Positions 8,312 through 16,254 of a stretch of 64,000 nucleotides of DNA are shown one piece after another. Where the stretch lies: assembly GCF_003952225.1 (NCBI RefSeq), contig NZ_CP034437.1, forward strand, positions 2,122,501-2,186,500. Direction: 5' to 3'. The DNA comes from Paenibacillus albus. Lineage in GTDB: Bacteria; Bacillota; Bacilli; Paenibacillales; Paenibacillaceae. Made by a program: the position numbers and the translations under genes. Each line of letters opens with the position of its first letter. The first letter of the stretch is position 1. Below the pieces are notes generated by a model, which had not been told where the DNA came from, made no database searches, and saw nothing but the letters and a program-made list of their open reading frames with translations.

Positions 8312-8929
8312 GTGAACGAGGCGCAATTAGTAATGTTATCGAGGCAAGGCGATGAGACGGCCTTCAATAAGCTGGTCGAGCTGTATAAGGATAAACTGTC
8401 GAGAATGGCTCATACGATTCTCCGCAGCAAGACGGATGTCGAGGATGTCGTACAGGAAACGTTCCTGAAGGTGTATTTGAACCTGAATCGCTTCGATGAG
8501 AACAAACGATTCTCAACCTGGATTTTTCATATTGCTAAGAATGTGTGTCTTGATTTGCTGCGTCGCCGCAAAGCGCCGTCACTGCCGCTTGATCAACCCG
8601 TTACCGCGCATTCCGACCAGAATTTATCCCTTCATGATGTCATTCCGCATGCCTCGCTTACACCAGAGGGCGAAGTCATTGAGCGGGAGCTTGCGTCGAA
8701 GATGACGGAAGTCATTGCGAAGCTGCCGGAGAAGTATAGAACCGTCGTGTATCAGCGCTATGTGCTGGAGATGACGATGGAAGATATAAGCGAAGTGAAC
8801 AGCATTCCCGTCAACACCGTAAAGTCGCGCATTCACCGCGGCAAAGATTTTATGAAGAAGCGCTATGGCAAGACGTTGCTCTTGTATTCGCTGCTGCTGT
8901 TCAATTTTTTACTGCTGGTCATCCCTTAA
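8312..8929 (+). CDS. ECF-subfamily RNA polymerase sigma factor (SigW-like) with hydrophobic C-terminal tail
   Basis: About 205 residues. Region 2 (FNKLVELYKDKLSRMAHTIL ... DVEDVVQETFLKVYLNLNRF ... FSTWIFHIAKNVCLDLLRR) directs core binding and -10 recognition; region 4 (LPEKYRTVVYQRYVLEMTMEDISEV ... VKSRIHRGKDFMKKR) reads the -35. The GTG start has AAGGAG 7 bases upstream; a longer frame upstream has no binding site. After region 4 the protein ends with a run of about 17 mostly hydrophobic residues (LLLYSLLLFNFLLLVIP), which is unusual and could be a membrane tail. No anti-sigma gene follows; a terminator comes right after the stop. Confidence 0.93.
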   Translation: MNEAQLVMLSRQGDETAFNKLVELYKDKLSRMAHTILRSKTDVEDVVQETFLKVYLNLNRFDENKRFSTWIFHIAKNVCLDLLRRRKAPSLPLDQPVTAHSDQNLSLHDVIPHASLTPEGEVIERELASKMTEVIAKLPEKYRTVVYQRYVLEMTMEDISEVNSIPVNTVKSRIHRGKDFMKKRYGKTLLLYSLLLFNFLLLVIP

Positions 8930-8937
8930 CCGTTCAA

Positions 8938-8977
8938 AGTGCTGAGAAAGTCCAATGGACTTCTCGGCACTTTTTTT
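8938..8977 (+). terminator. Intrinsic terminator of the sigma factor gene
   Basis: AAGTGCTGAGAAAGTCC pairs with GGACTTCTCGGCACTT around a 3-base loop and is followed by a T run. Confidence 0.92.
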
Positions 8978-8995
8978 ATGTTCTACGCTAGGAAG

Positions 8996-9706
8996 TCAGC
9001 TCTTCCGGGCGATCCAAGTGACGACGTCGCTTTGCAGAAGAACGCGCTTCTCATCTCTTTGAATCTCGAGCGAGAATCTGGCAGCGCTTTCCCTCAAGAT
9101 CGTCCAGTCTGCATATTTGTCACGTAAGGTGCGGATGAGCTCCTCCGTCCTAAACAATAGTTCAAACATCGGATGAAGAGGTATGCCGGTATCGATCTCC
9201 GTTTCCTGAACGTTCGCGTTTATAATGAAACAATGGATGCCTTGTTCCTTCGTACCGTGCTGTAAAGTTTCCAGAACGCGATGGAAGGAGCTGATAGAGT
9301 CCAAATGTTCAAGTGCAGAAACACTGATAATATAATCATAGCTCCCCGCGTTTATATGAAGCTCGCTTATATCGGATTGAATTAGCTCCAGCTTGTCAGC
9401 AACGCCGAATTGCTCCGCATTTACTCTTAAATGGCGAATGGCCGATTCGAGAAAATCAACACAGACCACCTTGCCTTCATTCCCCTCCAGCCGTTGCGCC
9501 AACGGTATGCTATTCCTTCCGACTCCGCAGCCTAGATCGAGCAATTGGGCATTGTCTTTGCCAGTGAGCAGCTCATAGGTATCCATAACGGTTTTGACGG
9601 GCTTTTGCAGCCAAGTATCTTGTGTAAACAATTTAACGTTCTCATAGAATTCGTCATGATAGAGCTTTTCCTTCAACCGAATTTCCTCAAGTCGACTAGA
9701 TGGCAT
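8996..9706 (-). CDS. Class I SAM-dependent methyltransferase
   Basis: A soluble protein of 236 residues with the Rossmann-like methyltransferase fold. The SAM-binding motif I is LLDLGCGVGRNS, the acidic end of strand 2 is VVCVDF, and motif post-II is LELIQSDISEL. The domain resembles Methyltransf_25/11 enzymes acting on small molecules. GGAGGGGAG precedes the ATG. The gene is convergent with the sigma factor gene and shares no operon. The substrate is unknown. Confidence 0.9.
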   Translation of the reverse strand: MPSSRLEEIRLKEKLYHDEFYENVKLFTQDTWLQKPVKTVMDTYELLTGKDNAQLLDLGCGVGRNSIPLAQRLEGNEGKVVCVDFLESAIRHLRVNAEQFGVADKLELIQSDISELHINAGSYDYIISVSALEHLDSISSFHRVLETLQHGTKEQGIHCFIINANVQETEIDTGIPLHPMFELLFRTEELIRTLRDKYADWTILRESAARFSLEIQRDEKRVLLQSDVVTWIARKS

Positions 9707-9941
9707 GTGTAACCGCTCCCCTCCAAATTAATGTGCTCCAGTAACGCAGACTCGTCTTCTTTTTCGACGCCATGTTGTCAGAGTCCTATCCTTACCGATT
9801 ACGTGCAATTACGGATATATACCGCCGTGCAAGCGCAGATAAAGCTTTTATTTATTTCCAGTACAGAAAATATATAGCCATTTTGGCTTCTGAGACGGTA
9901 TAATATCGAGAACTGCGGAAATTTTCGACAACTTTCGCGGT
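9707..9941. other. Gene-free upstream region of the nucleoside operon
   Basis: No coding sequence is seen. I looked for the conserved core of a purine riboswitch and did not find it. Imperfect inverted repeats at 9915-9964 (GCGGAA...TTCCGC; CGGAAATTT...AAATTCCG) extend into the promoter and could be an operator. Confidence 0.4.
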
Positions 9942-9970
9942 TTGACAAATTCCGATAATTCCGCTAGGAT
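9942..9970 (+). promoter_or_regulatory. SigA-type promoter of the nucleoside uptake operon
   Basis: TTGACA (9942-9947), a 17-bp spacer and TAGGAT (9965-9970), about 58 bases before the lipoprotein start codon. The spacer and upstream bases form imperfect inverted repeats that may be a repressor site. Confidence 0.7.
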
Positions 9971-10027
9971 TATTGGTAGATAAGCATGTACAGACACATC
10001 AGACAAAAAGAGTAGGGGAGAAACGTA

Positions 10028-11098
10028 ATGAAAAAAGGGTTTTTGCTAGTCGCAGCACTTATTTTATTGTCTTCGTTGTTCGTCGGATGTTCCAAGAATG
10101 ACAATTCTGCTTCCAGTAACGGAAACAAGAATGCAGCAGCGAATGCTGGCACGAATGAAGGTAATACAACAGCTGACGCGCCTAAGAAGAAGGTTGCACT
10201 CGTGCTGCCAGAGAAAATCGGCGTTAACGCGTTCTTCGTACAGATGGACGAGGGCTTCAAGAAAGCTGGTAAAGAATTCAACGTGGATGTGAAGACGATC
10301 GAATCGACAGACCCTGCCGCATTCGAACAGAATCTTCGCGCTACAGTTGCGGAGAACTACGATATGATTATCACAGCTACGTTCCAAGCGGAAGATGCGC
10401 TGAAGAAAGTTGCTGCCGAGAATCCGGACAAGCCTTTCGCAATTATCGATACCGTAGTTGATCTGCCTAACGTTCGCAGCGTTGTATTCCGTGAGTATGA
10501 AGCTTCTTACTTGCTCGGAGCAGCTGCTGGTCTTACAACTAAGACGAACAAAGTCGGTATGGTCGTAGCTATCGACGCACCGCTTCTGAAGAAATATACA
10601 GTTGGCTTCCAAGAAGGCTTGAAATATACGAATCCGAATGCAGAGATGCTCGTGAACTACGTTGGCGGATTTACTGACCCAGCGAAAGCGAAAGAGCTTG
10701 CCTTGCTGCAATTCTCCAAAGGCGCTGACTTCATTGCCGGCGCATCCGCTGTAGGCGACCTTGGCGTGTTCGAAGCGGCGAAAGAGAAAGGCTTCCACAC
10801 TTCCGGCCAAGACATCGACAACACTGGCGTTGACCCAGAGCACGTTGTACTTGCACAGCTGAAAAGTACAGATACTGTCGCTTACGAAACGGTTAAATCG
10901 TTCGTGAACGGCGACTTCAAATTCGGAGCCGTTGATTACGGTTTGAAGGAAGACGGCGTTGGTCTTACTTATGTAACGCGCGACAGCCAAACTCCGCTTA
11001 ACGCGTTCGTTGGTCAAGCGAACATCGATAAGCTGAAAACAATTAAAGATGATATCGTATCGGGTAAACTTGTTGTGAAGAACCCGCTAGCTCAATAA
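10028..11098 (+). CDS. BMP-family nucleoside-binding lipoprotein
   Basis: A surface lipoprotein of 356 residues. The signal peptide ends in a lipobox (LSSLFVGC) with the lipidated cysteine near residue 21, followed by an Asn/Ser/Ala-rich linker. The mature part is a Bmp (PnrA/Med-like) periplasmic-binding fold, with VALVLPEKIGVNAFFVQMDEGF at its start and GASAVGDLGVFEAAKEKG and SGQDIDN downstream. Such proteins deliver purine or pyrimidine nucleosides to a CUT2-like importer. It is the first gene of a six-gene plus-strand operon and is separated from the ATPase gene by an internal hairpin that should make it the most abundant product. Confidence 0.93.
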   Translation: MKKGFLLVAALILLSSLFVGCSKNDNSASSNGNKNAAANAGTNEGNTTADAPKKKVALVLPEKIGVNAFFVQMDEGFKKAGKEFNVDVKTIESTDPAAFEQNLRATVAENYDMIITATFQAEDALKKVAAENPDKPFAIIDTVVDLPNVRSVVFREYEASYLLGAAAGLTTKTNKVGMVVAIDAPLLKKYTVGFQEGLKYTNPNAEMLVNYVGGFTDPAKAKELALLQFSKGADFIAGASAVGDLGVFEAAKEKGFHTSGQDIDNTGVDPEHVVLAQLKSTDTVAYETVKSFVNGDFKFGAVDYGLKEDGVGLTYVTRDSQTPLNAFVGQANIDKLKTIKDDIVSGKLVVKNPLAQ

Positions 11099-11108
11099 AG
11101 TGAAGTTG

Positions 11109-11140
11109 CCGGCTGCGTGCATGATGCAGCCGGTTTCTTT
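11109..11140 (+). terminator. Partial terminator inside the nucleoside operon
   Basis: CCGGCTGC (11109-11116) pairs with GCAGCCGG (11126-11133), followed by TTTCTTT. The short stem and broken T run suggest incomplete termination, favouring the binding protein over the transporter subunits. Confidence 0.65.
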
Positions 11141-11202
11141 CGATTTATAGATCCGGTAGTTTTAGGGTAATTGGATAGAGTTGAAAGGAGTAGAGCAGCC
11201 GC

Positions 11203-12699
11203 ATGTTGTTGAATATGGAGAACATATCCAAGTCATATGGTCCTGTAAGGGCGAATACAGACATTAATTTCACGCTTGGCAAAGGCGAGATTCATGCGCT
11301 CGTCGGCGAGAACGGCGCTGGCAAAACAACGCTGATGCGTATTCTCTATGGCATGGAGAAGCCGACGAGCGGCACCGTTCTCGTAAACGGGAAGCCGCAG
11401 TCCTTCGCTACGCCGGCAGATGCGATATCGAGCGGGATCGGCATGGTACACCAGCATTTCATGCTGTTCCCCTCCTTCACGGTCGCAGAGAATATCGTGA
11501 TCGGACAAGAACCGGGCAAGTGGAGCGGATTCGACCGTAAGGCAGCAGCTGCTGCGGTAGAGAAGCTGTCCAAGCAATACGGTATGCCGGTTGATCCGCA
11601 TAAGAAGGTAGAGACATGCTCGCTTGGCGTCCAGCAGCGAGTCGAAATATTGAAGGTGCTGTATCAAGGCGCGGACATCATCATTCTCGATGAGCCGACA
11701 GGCGTACTGACACCGCTTGAAGTGAAGGAACTGCTCGTCTCGATTAAGCGTCTGGCAAGCCAAGGGAAGAGCTTCATCATTATCAGTCATAAGCTGCAGG
11801 AAATCATGGAAGTGGCGGACCGCATTACCGTTCTGCGCGATGGTCGCGTGACCGGTGTCGTTGATGCGAAGAACACGGACATTGAACAGATTTCGCGGCT
11901 GATGGTTGGCCGTGATTTGGTTCAGATGGAGCGCAGTGCGCCGAAGCTTGGGGCACCGGTGCTGGAAGTAAGAGCGCTCTCTGTGCCAGGTGATCGAGGC
12001 AAGCCGTTAGTAGATGACGCTAGCTTCAAGGTACATGCAGGCGAGATTGTCGGCGTAGCAGGCATCTCGGGCAACGGCCAGTCAGAGCTGATTGGTGCGA
12101 TTGCGGGTCTGCAAGAAGCGAGCAGCGGACAAGTCATGCTTGCCGGACAAGACGTGACCGGAGCTCCAGTGCGGAATATACGCGAGCTCGGACTCGCGCA
12201 TATTCCCGAAGACCGCTATCAATGGGGGGCGGCGAAGGATGCGACTGTCGTCGAGAATGGCCTCATGGGCCATGCCCGCCAGCAGCAGCGCTCCGGCATC
12301 ATGCGTGGACGCAGCATCCGCAAGATGGTCGAAGGCTGGGTGAAGCGCTTCGAGGTGAAGACAGGCTCGCTCGATACGAAGGTACAGTTTCTATCCGGCG
12401 GGAACTTGCAGAAGCTGATCGCAGCGCGCGAGCTTGCGCAAGGTACGCCGTTTCTGATCGCTGCTGAACCGACGCGCGGCGTCGATGTCGGCGCGATGGA
12501 GATGATCCACGGCGAGCTGCTGAAGCGGCGCGACGAGCAAGGAGCGATCCTGCTCGTCTCCTCCGAGCTGACAGAAATCCTGAAGCTGTCCGACCGCATT
12601 CTCGTTATGAATGAAGGACGAATCGTTGGAGAATTGGCGGCGGATGAAGCGACAGAAGAGCAAATTAGTTTATTAATGGCAGGAGGCAAGCGGCATTGA
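11203..12699 (+). CDS. Nucleoside ABC transporter ATP-binding protein (NupO/YufO-like)
   Basis: A cytoplasmic ATPase of 498 residues with two fused ABC domains, the arrangement used by ribose- and nucleoside-type importers. The first domain has Walker A GENGAGKTT, signature LGVQQRVEI and Walker B IIILDEPTGVLTP. The second (from about residue 255) has the degenerate GISGNGQSE loop, LSGGNLQKL and the PTRGVD motif typical of the C-terminal half. AAAGGAG lies upstream of the ATG. The next gene overlaps its stop codon by four bases, so translation is coupled. Confidence 0.94.
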   Translation: MLLNMENISKSYGPVRANTDINFTLGKGEIHALVGENGAGKTTLMRILYGMEKPTSGTVLVNGKPQSFATPADAISSGIGMVHQHFMLFPSFTVAENIVIGQEPGKWSGFDRKAAAAAVEKLSKQYGMPVDPHKKVETCSLGVQQRVEILKVLYQGADIIILDEPTGVLTPLEVKELLVSIKRLASQGKSFIIISHKLQEIMEVADRITVLRDGRVTGVVDAKNTDIEQISRLMVGRDLVQMERSAPKLGAPVLEVRALSVPGDRGKPLVDDASFKVHAGEIVGVAGISGNGQSELIGAIAGLQEASSGQVMLAGQDVTGAPVRNIRELGLAHIPEDRYQWGAAKDATVVENGLMGHARQQQRSGIMRGRSIRKMVEGWVKRFEVKTGSLDTKVQFLSGGNLQKLIAARELAQGTPFLIAAEPTRGVDVGAMEMIHGELLKRRDEQGAILLVSSELTEILKLSDRILVMNEGRIVGELAADEATEEQISLLMAGGKRH

Positions 12700-13769
12700 A
12701 CTTTAGCAAACTTAAGAATTTCATGGGCGCGCTCGTTCAGCCTGTTATTGCAATCCTGCTTGGTCTAGTGATCGGCGCGATTGCGATTGCAATCGTTGGC
12801 GGCGACATTGCGCAGACGTATACCGAGATGTGGAAAGGCGCTTTCGGCAGCTTCTACTTCTTCACGAATACATTGTCCCGCGCTACTCCGATTATTCTGA
12901 TCGGCCTTGGCACGACACTCGCCTTCCGCGCTGGCTTCTTCAATCTCGGAGCAGAAGGCCAGATGATTCTCGGCGGCTTATGCGCCGCGATTACAGCACT
13001 CTATCTGCCTGGTCCTGGCTGGGTGAAGATGATCGCAGCGATCATCTCCGGCATCGTCGCAGGCGGCATCTGGTCTGCATTCGCAGGCTGGATGGACGCG
13101 AAGTTCCGAATGAATCTACTTATTACGACGCTCCTTCTCAACTATATCGCATCGCTGTTTGCTGGCTATCTGGTCTCCTATCCGCTCAAGGATAATACCG
13201 GCTCGGCGGCGATGGCGCAGACGGAGATGATTGAGCACAGCGCATGGCTGCCGAAGCTTTTCCATGGCATGAGCCTTCACGCAGGATTCCTGCTCGCGGT
13301 GATCGGAGCTGTGGTGCTCTACTTGTTTATGAAATTTACGGTTAGCGGTTATGAAGTGCGCATGCTAGGCAGCAATCCTCTGTTCGCTGCTTACGGCGGC
13401 GTACAGCGCGGCAAGCTCATGCTCTTTAGTATGATTGCAAGCGGCGGCTTCGCCGGACTTGCCGGCGCGGTGGAAGTGCTCGGCACGCAGTACCGCTACC
13501 TCGACGGCTCGCTGTCGACGCCAGGCTATGCTTGGTCCGGGATTATGGCAACGCTGCTCGCAGGCTCCCATCCGCTTGGCACAGCGGCAGCTGCGCTGCT
13601 GCTGGCTGCGCTGCAAACCGGCGGCATGGGCGTCGAGCGGAACACGGAAGTGCCGCTGGAGATCGCAAGCGTGATCCAGGCGACGCTTATCCTGTTCGTC
13701 TCGGCGAAGATCAGCTATTCCTTCATTAAACGCAAGAAAGCGGGGGCTCAAGATGGATCAATTGCTTGA
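12696..13769 (+). CDS. Nucleoside ABC transporter permease (NupP/YufP-like)
   Basis: A polytopic inner-membrane protein of 357 residues in the BPD_transp_2 family. The conserved segment FRAGFFNLGAEGQMILGG and the later FAGLAGAVEVLG are characteristic of nucleoside permeases. The start is a TTG overlapping the stop of the ATPase gene (ATTGA), with AGGAGG upstream. It forms the channel with the second permease encoded next. Confidence 0.93.
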   Translation: MNFSKLKNFMGALVQPVIAILLGLVIGAIAIAIVGGDIAQTYTEMWKGAFGSFYFFTNTLSRATPIILIGLGTTLAFRAGFFNLGAEGQMILGGLCAAITALYLPGPGWVKMIAAIISGIVAGGIWSAFAGWMDAKFRMNLLITTLLLNYIASLFAGYLVSYPLKDNTGSAAMAQTEMIEHSAWLPKLFHGMSLHAGFLLAVIGAVVLYLFMKFTVSGYEVRMLGSNPLFAAYGGVQRGKLMLFSMIASGGFAGLAGAVEVLGTQYRYLDGSLSTPGYAWSGIMATLLAGSHPLGTAAAALLLAALQTGGMGVERNTEVPLEIASVIQATLILFVSAKISYSFIKRKKAGAQDGSIA

Positions 13770-14676
13770 TGTGTCGCTGTTTAATTCAGCGCTGCGGATG
13801 GTTACTCCCATCCTGCTGGCCGCGCTTGGCGGCGCGATCTGTTCACGTGCAGGACTGTTCAATGTTGGACTTGAGGGCCTCGTGCTCTTCGGAGCTTTCT
13901 TCGGCATCGTAGGTAACTACTTGACGGGCAACGTATGGCTGTCTGTGTTGTTTGCGGTCGTATGCGTCATGTTATTTTCGCTCATATTCGGCTATTTAAG
14001 CATTCATCTGAAGGCGAACGCCATTATCGTCGGTATATCAATGAACTTCCTTGCACTTGGGCTTACATCGTTCTGCTTGAGGGCGATCTTCCATGTGAAA
14101 GGCGCGTACTACGATAAAGATATGAAAGGCTTGCCGCAGCTCGATATTCCGCTTATAAAGGATATACCGTGGGTCGGCGGCATCATTTCGGGTCATTCAC
14201 CGCTTGTTTATGTTGCCATTGTGCTCGTGTTCGTGTTTCAATATTTCTTGTTTAGAACGGTTAGAGGCTTCCGCTTGCTTGCCGTCGGGGAGAACCCGGT
14301 AGCTGCAAAGAGTCTCGGGATCAAAGTGACACGCATCCAATACGGAGCAGTGCTCATCTCCGGCTTGCTCTGCGGCCTCGCAGGCGCGCAGCTGTCGCTT
14401 GGACAAGTGACGATGTTTACGGAGAACATGATCTCCGGCCGCGGCTTCATCGCACTCGTGGCGACGATGCTGGGGCAATCGAATCCGCTCGGCGTTGCAG
14501 CTTCGAGCATGCTGTTCGGGTTCATGGATGCAATCAGCATCCGTCTGCAAGGCTTCTCGATGCCGACGAATTTCACGAATATGCTGCCTTACGTCGTGAC
14601 GCTTGTGATGATGTTCTTCTTCAAGAACAAGAGCTATGTGCAGGAAGCGCGCAAAGCCAACGAAAGCTCCAGATAA
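13753..14676 (+). CDS. Nucleoside ABC transporter permease (NupQ/YufQ-like)
   Basis: A polytopic membrane protein of 307 residues, the second BPD_transp_2 subunit. It has SRAGLFNVGLEGLVLFGA near the N terminus and FRLLAVGENPVAAKSLGI in the cytoplasmic coupling loop. The ATG lies 17 bases inside the end of the preceding permease gene, showing tight coupling. With the lipoprotein, ATPase and first permease it makes a complete nucleoside importer. Confidence 0.93.
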   Translation: MDQLLDVSLFNSALRMVTPILLAALGGAICSRAGLFNVGLEGLVLFGAFFGIVGNYLTGNVWLSVLFAVVCVMLFSLIFGYLSIHLKANAIIVGISMNFLALGLTSFCLRAIFHVKGAYYDKDMKGLPQLDIPLIKDIPWVGGIISGHSPLVYVAIVLVFVFQYFLFRTVRGFRLLAVGENPVAAKSLGIKVTRIQYGAVLISGLLCGLAGAQLSLGQVTMFTENMISGRGFIALVATMLGQSNPLGVAASSMLFGFMDAISIRLQGFSMPTNFTNMLPYVVTLVMMFFFKNKSYVQEARKANESSR

Positions 14677-14700
14677 AACGAGAAGCAGGAGGAATGCAAG

Positions 14701-15378
14701 TTGCATAATAAAGCGCAACGTTTGAAGAACGCGAGAGTTGTGGAGATAGATCCGAATTTGGATCCGGCACTGGCACGTCGCCTCCCGCCTGGTCAGGCGC
14801 TGACCGAGCGGTTCCCGATTCTGCATGAGGGTGAAGTACCGCAGTACGATCTGGATGCATGGACATTTCGTGTGTTCGGAGAAGTAGAGAAGGAGCTTAC
14901 CTTCTCACTCGAGCAGCTGAAGGCGATGAAGCAAACGGATGTCGTTACCGATATTCACTGCGTAACGCGCTGGTCGAAGTTCGATACGAAGTGGGAAGGC
15001 ATTCTGTTCAAAGACCTGCTGCCGCTCCTTGGCGTAAAGCCGGAAGCGCGTTATGTGATGGTTCACGCGGATAATGACTATGATACGAACGTTCCGCTCG
15101 AGGACCTTATTCGCGATGACGTGATGTTAGCGTTCATGTTCGATGGACAGCCGCTGACGCCGAAGCATGGCTTCCCTGTCCGTCTCGTTGTACCGCATTT
15201 GTATTTCTGGAAGAGCGCCAAGTGGATACGTGGATTCGAATTTATGAAGGAAGACCGTCCTGGTTTCTGGGAACGCAACGGCTTCCACAATGTGGCTGAC
15301 CCGTTCCGCGAAGAACGGTTCTCTGGCGAGGACCTTGGCCTGCCGGAAGATTTATGGGTGGATGTGGATTACGACTAA
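14701..15378 (+). CDS. Sulfite-oxidase-fold molybdopterin-dependent oxidoreductase (YuiH-like)
   Basis: About 225 residues carrying the Oxidored_molyb domain. The molybdenum-ligating cysteine lies in VVTDIHCVTRWSKFD, and conserved basic and aromatic residues follow in HGFPVRLVVPHLYFWKSAKWIRGFEF. There is no Tat or Sec signal peptide, so it should be cytoplasmic, unlike MsrP-type relatives. The TTG start has AGGAGG 8 bases upstream and is the only in-frame choice with a binding site. It sits between the nucleoside permease and a nucleoside phosphorylase whose start overlaps its stop, which suggests a role connected with nucleosides or bases. The substrate is unknown. Confidence 0.88.
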   Translation: MHNKAQRLKNARVVEIDPNLDPALARRLPPGQALTERFPILHEGEVPQYDLDAWTFRVFGEVEKELTFSLEQLKAMKQTDVVTDIHCVTRWSKFDTKWEGILFKDLLPLLGVKPEARYVMVHADNDYDTNVPLEDLIRDDVMLAFMFDGQPLTPKHGFPVRLVVPHLYFWKSAKWIRGFEFMKEDRPGFWERNGFHNVADPFREERFSGEDLGLPEDLWVDVDYD

Positions 15379-16115
15379 TGACTCTTATGCCGATCTTGCA
15401 AATTCATACCGAGGACGCCGCTGAGTACGCGATTGTATGCGGCGATCCGAACCGTGCTGCTCTCATTGCAGCTAAGCTCGACAACGTTAGAGAGCTTGCA
15501 TTCAGCCGCGAATATCGCACGTTTACTGGCGAAGCCCAGGGCGTGCGCATTCTCGTCACAAGCCACGGCGTAGGCTCCGCCGGTGCAGCGGTATGCTTTG
15601 AGGAGCTAATACGCGCAGGCGTGAAGACGTTGATCCGCGTCGGCACAGCTGGCTCCTATTCCGAAGATCATCCGGCTGGCAGCCTCATCGTCAGCACCGC
15701 AGCGGTTCGCGCGGAAGGGTTGACCCGCGGACTCGTGCCTGACGGCTATCCGGCAGTCGGCGACGGCGATGTTGTATCCGCACTTTACGCTTCGGCGCTG
15801 GAGCAGGGCGGCATCGTCAAGAAAGGGCTGACCGTCTCGCTTGACGTCTTCTTCGCGGGCGTGGAGGAAGTTCCGCACCGTAAGTGGAAGCAAGCAGGCG
15901 TGCTCGCGGTCGAGATGGAAATCGCAGCGCTATATGTTGTTGCTTCGCTTCGCGGCGCACGAGCTGGTGCAATCGTAGCGCTGGACGGCTATGCGGACAG
16001 CGATCTCGCGGCTGTGTATGATCCGCACACGAATGTCGTTGCGGATGCGGTCGAGCGCGAGATTCAGGCTGCGCTTGGCGCAATCGTGAAGCTTGCTGGC
16101 GCTGAACAAGCTTAA
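15378..16115 (+). CDS. Nucleoside phosphorylase (PNP/UDP family, uridine phosphorylase-like)
   Basis: A cytoplasmic enzyme of 245 residues that splits nucleosides with phosphate. Family marks are the opening IVCGDPNRAALIA, the phosphate-site segment SHGVGSAGAAVCFEELI, IRVGTAGSY and the ribose-binding VEMEIAALYVVA. The ATG shares one base with the stop codon of the preceding gene (TAATG), so the two are translated together. As last gene of the nucleoside uptake operon it would process the imported substrate. Uridine versus purine preference cannot be settled by eye; the C-terminal loop looks more like uridine phosphorylase. Confidence 0.9.
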   Translation: MTLMPILQIHTEDAAEYAIVCGDPNRAALIAAKLDNVRELAFSREYRTFTGEAQGVRILVTSHGVGSAGAAVCFEELIRAGVKTLIRVGTAGSYSEDHPAGSLIVSTAAVRAEGLTRGLVPDGYPAVGDGDVVSALYASALEQGGIVKKGLTVSLDVFFAGVEEVPHRKWKQAGVLAVEMEIAALYVVASLRGARAGAIVALDGYADSDLAAVYDPHTNVVADAVEREIQAALGAIVKLAGAEQA

Positions 16116-16135
16116 GCTATCATATCGAATACATG

Positions 16136-16168
16136 AAAGGTATGCCCTTGCGGCATACCTTTTTTTTT
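16136..16168 (+). terminator. Intrinsic terminator of the nucleoside operon
   Basis: AAAGGTATGCC pairs with GGCATACCTTT around a 5-base loop and is followed by a T run. Confidence 0.93.
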
Positions 16169-16254
16169 AATAATTTCAAAGGCATAACCGCCTGCTCCAC
16201 CCGCTGACTCTTCGCATAGGATGATCACATTACTGCACAATGGAGCTGATAGAT

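Noticed and set aside
9707..10027. Purine riboswitch before the nucleoside operon
   Set aside because: The conserved junction sequences and paired loops were not found; only a SigA promoter and imperfect repeats are there.
10064..11017. A 317-codon minus-strand frame opposite the BMP lipoprotein gene
   Set aside because: Antisense shadow of a gene with biased codon use; no start signals and no recognisable domain.
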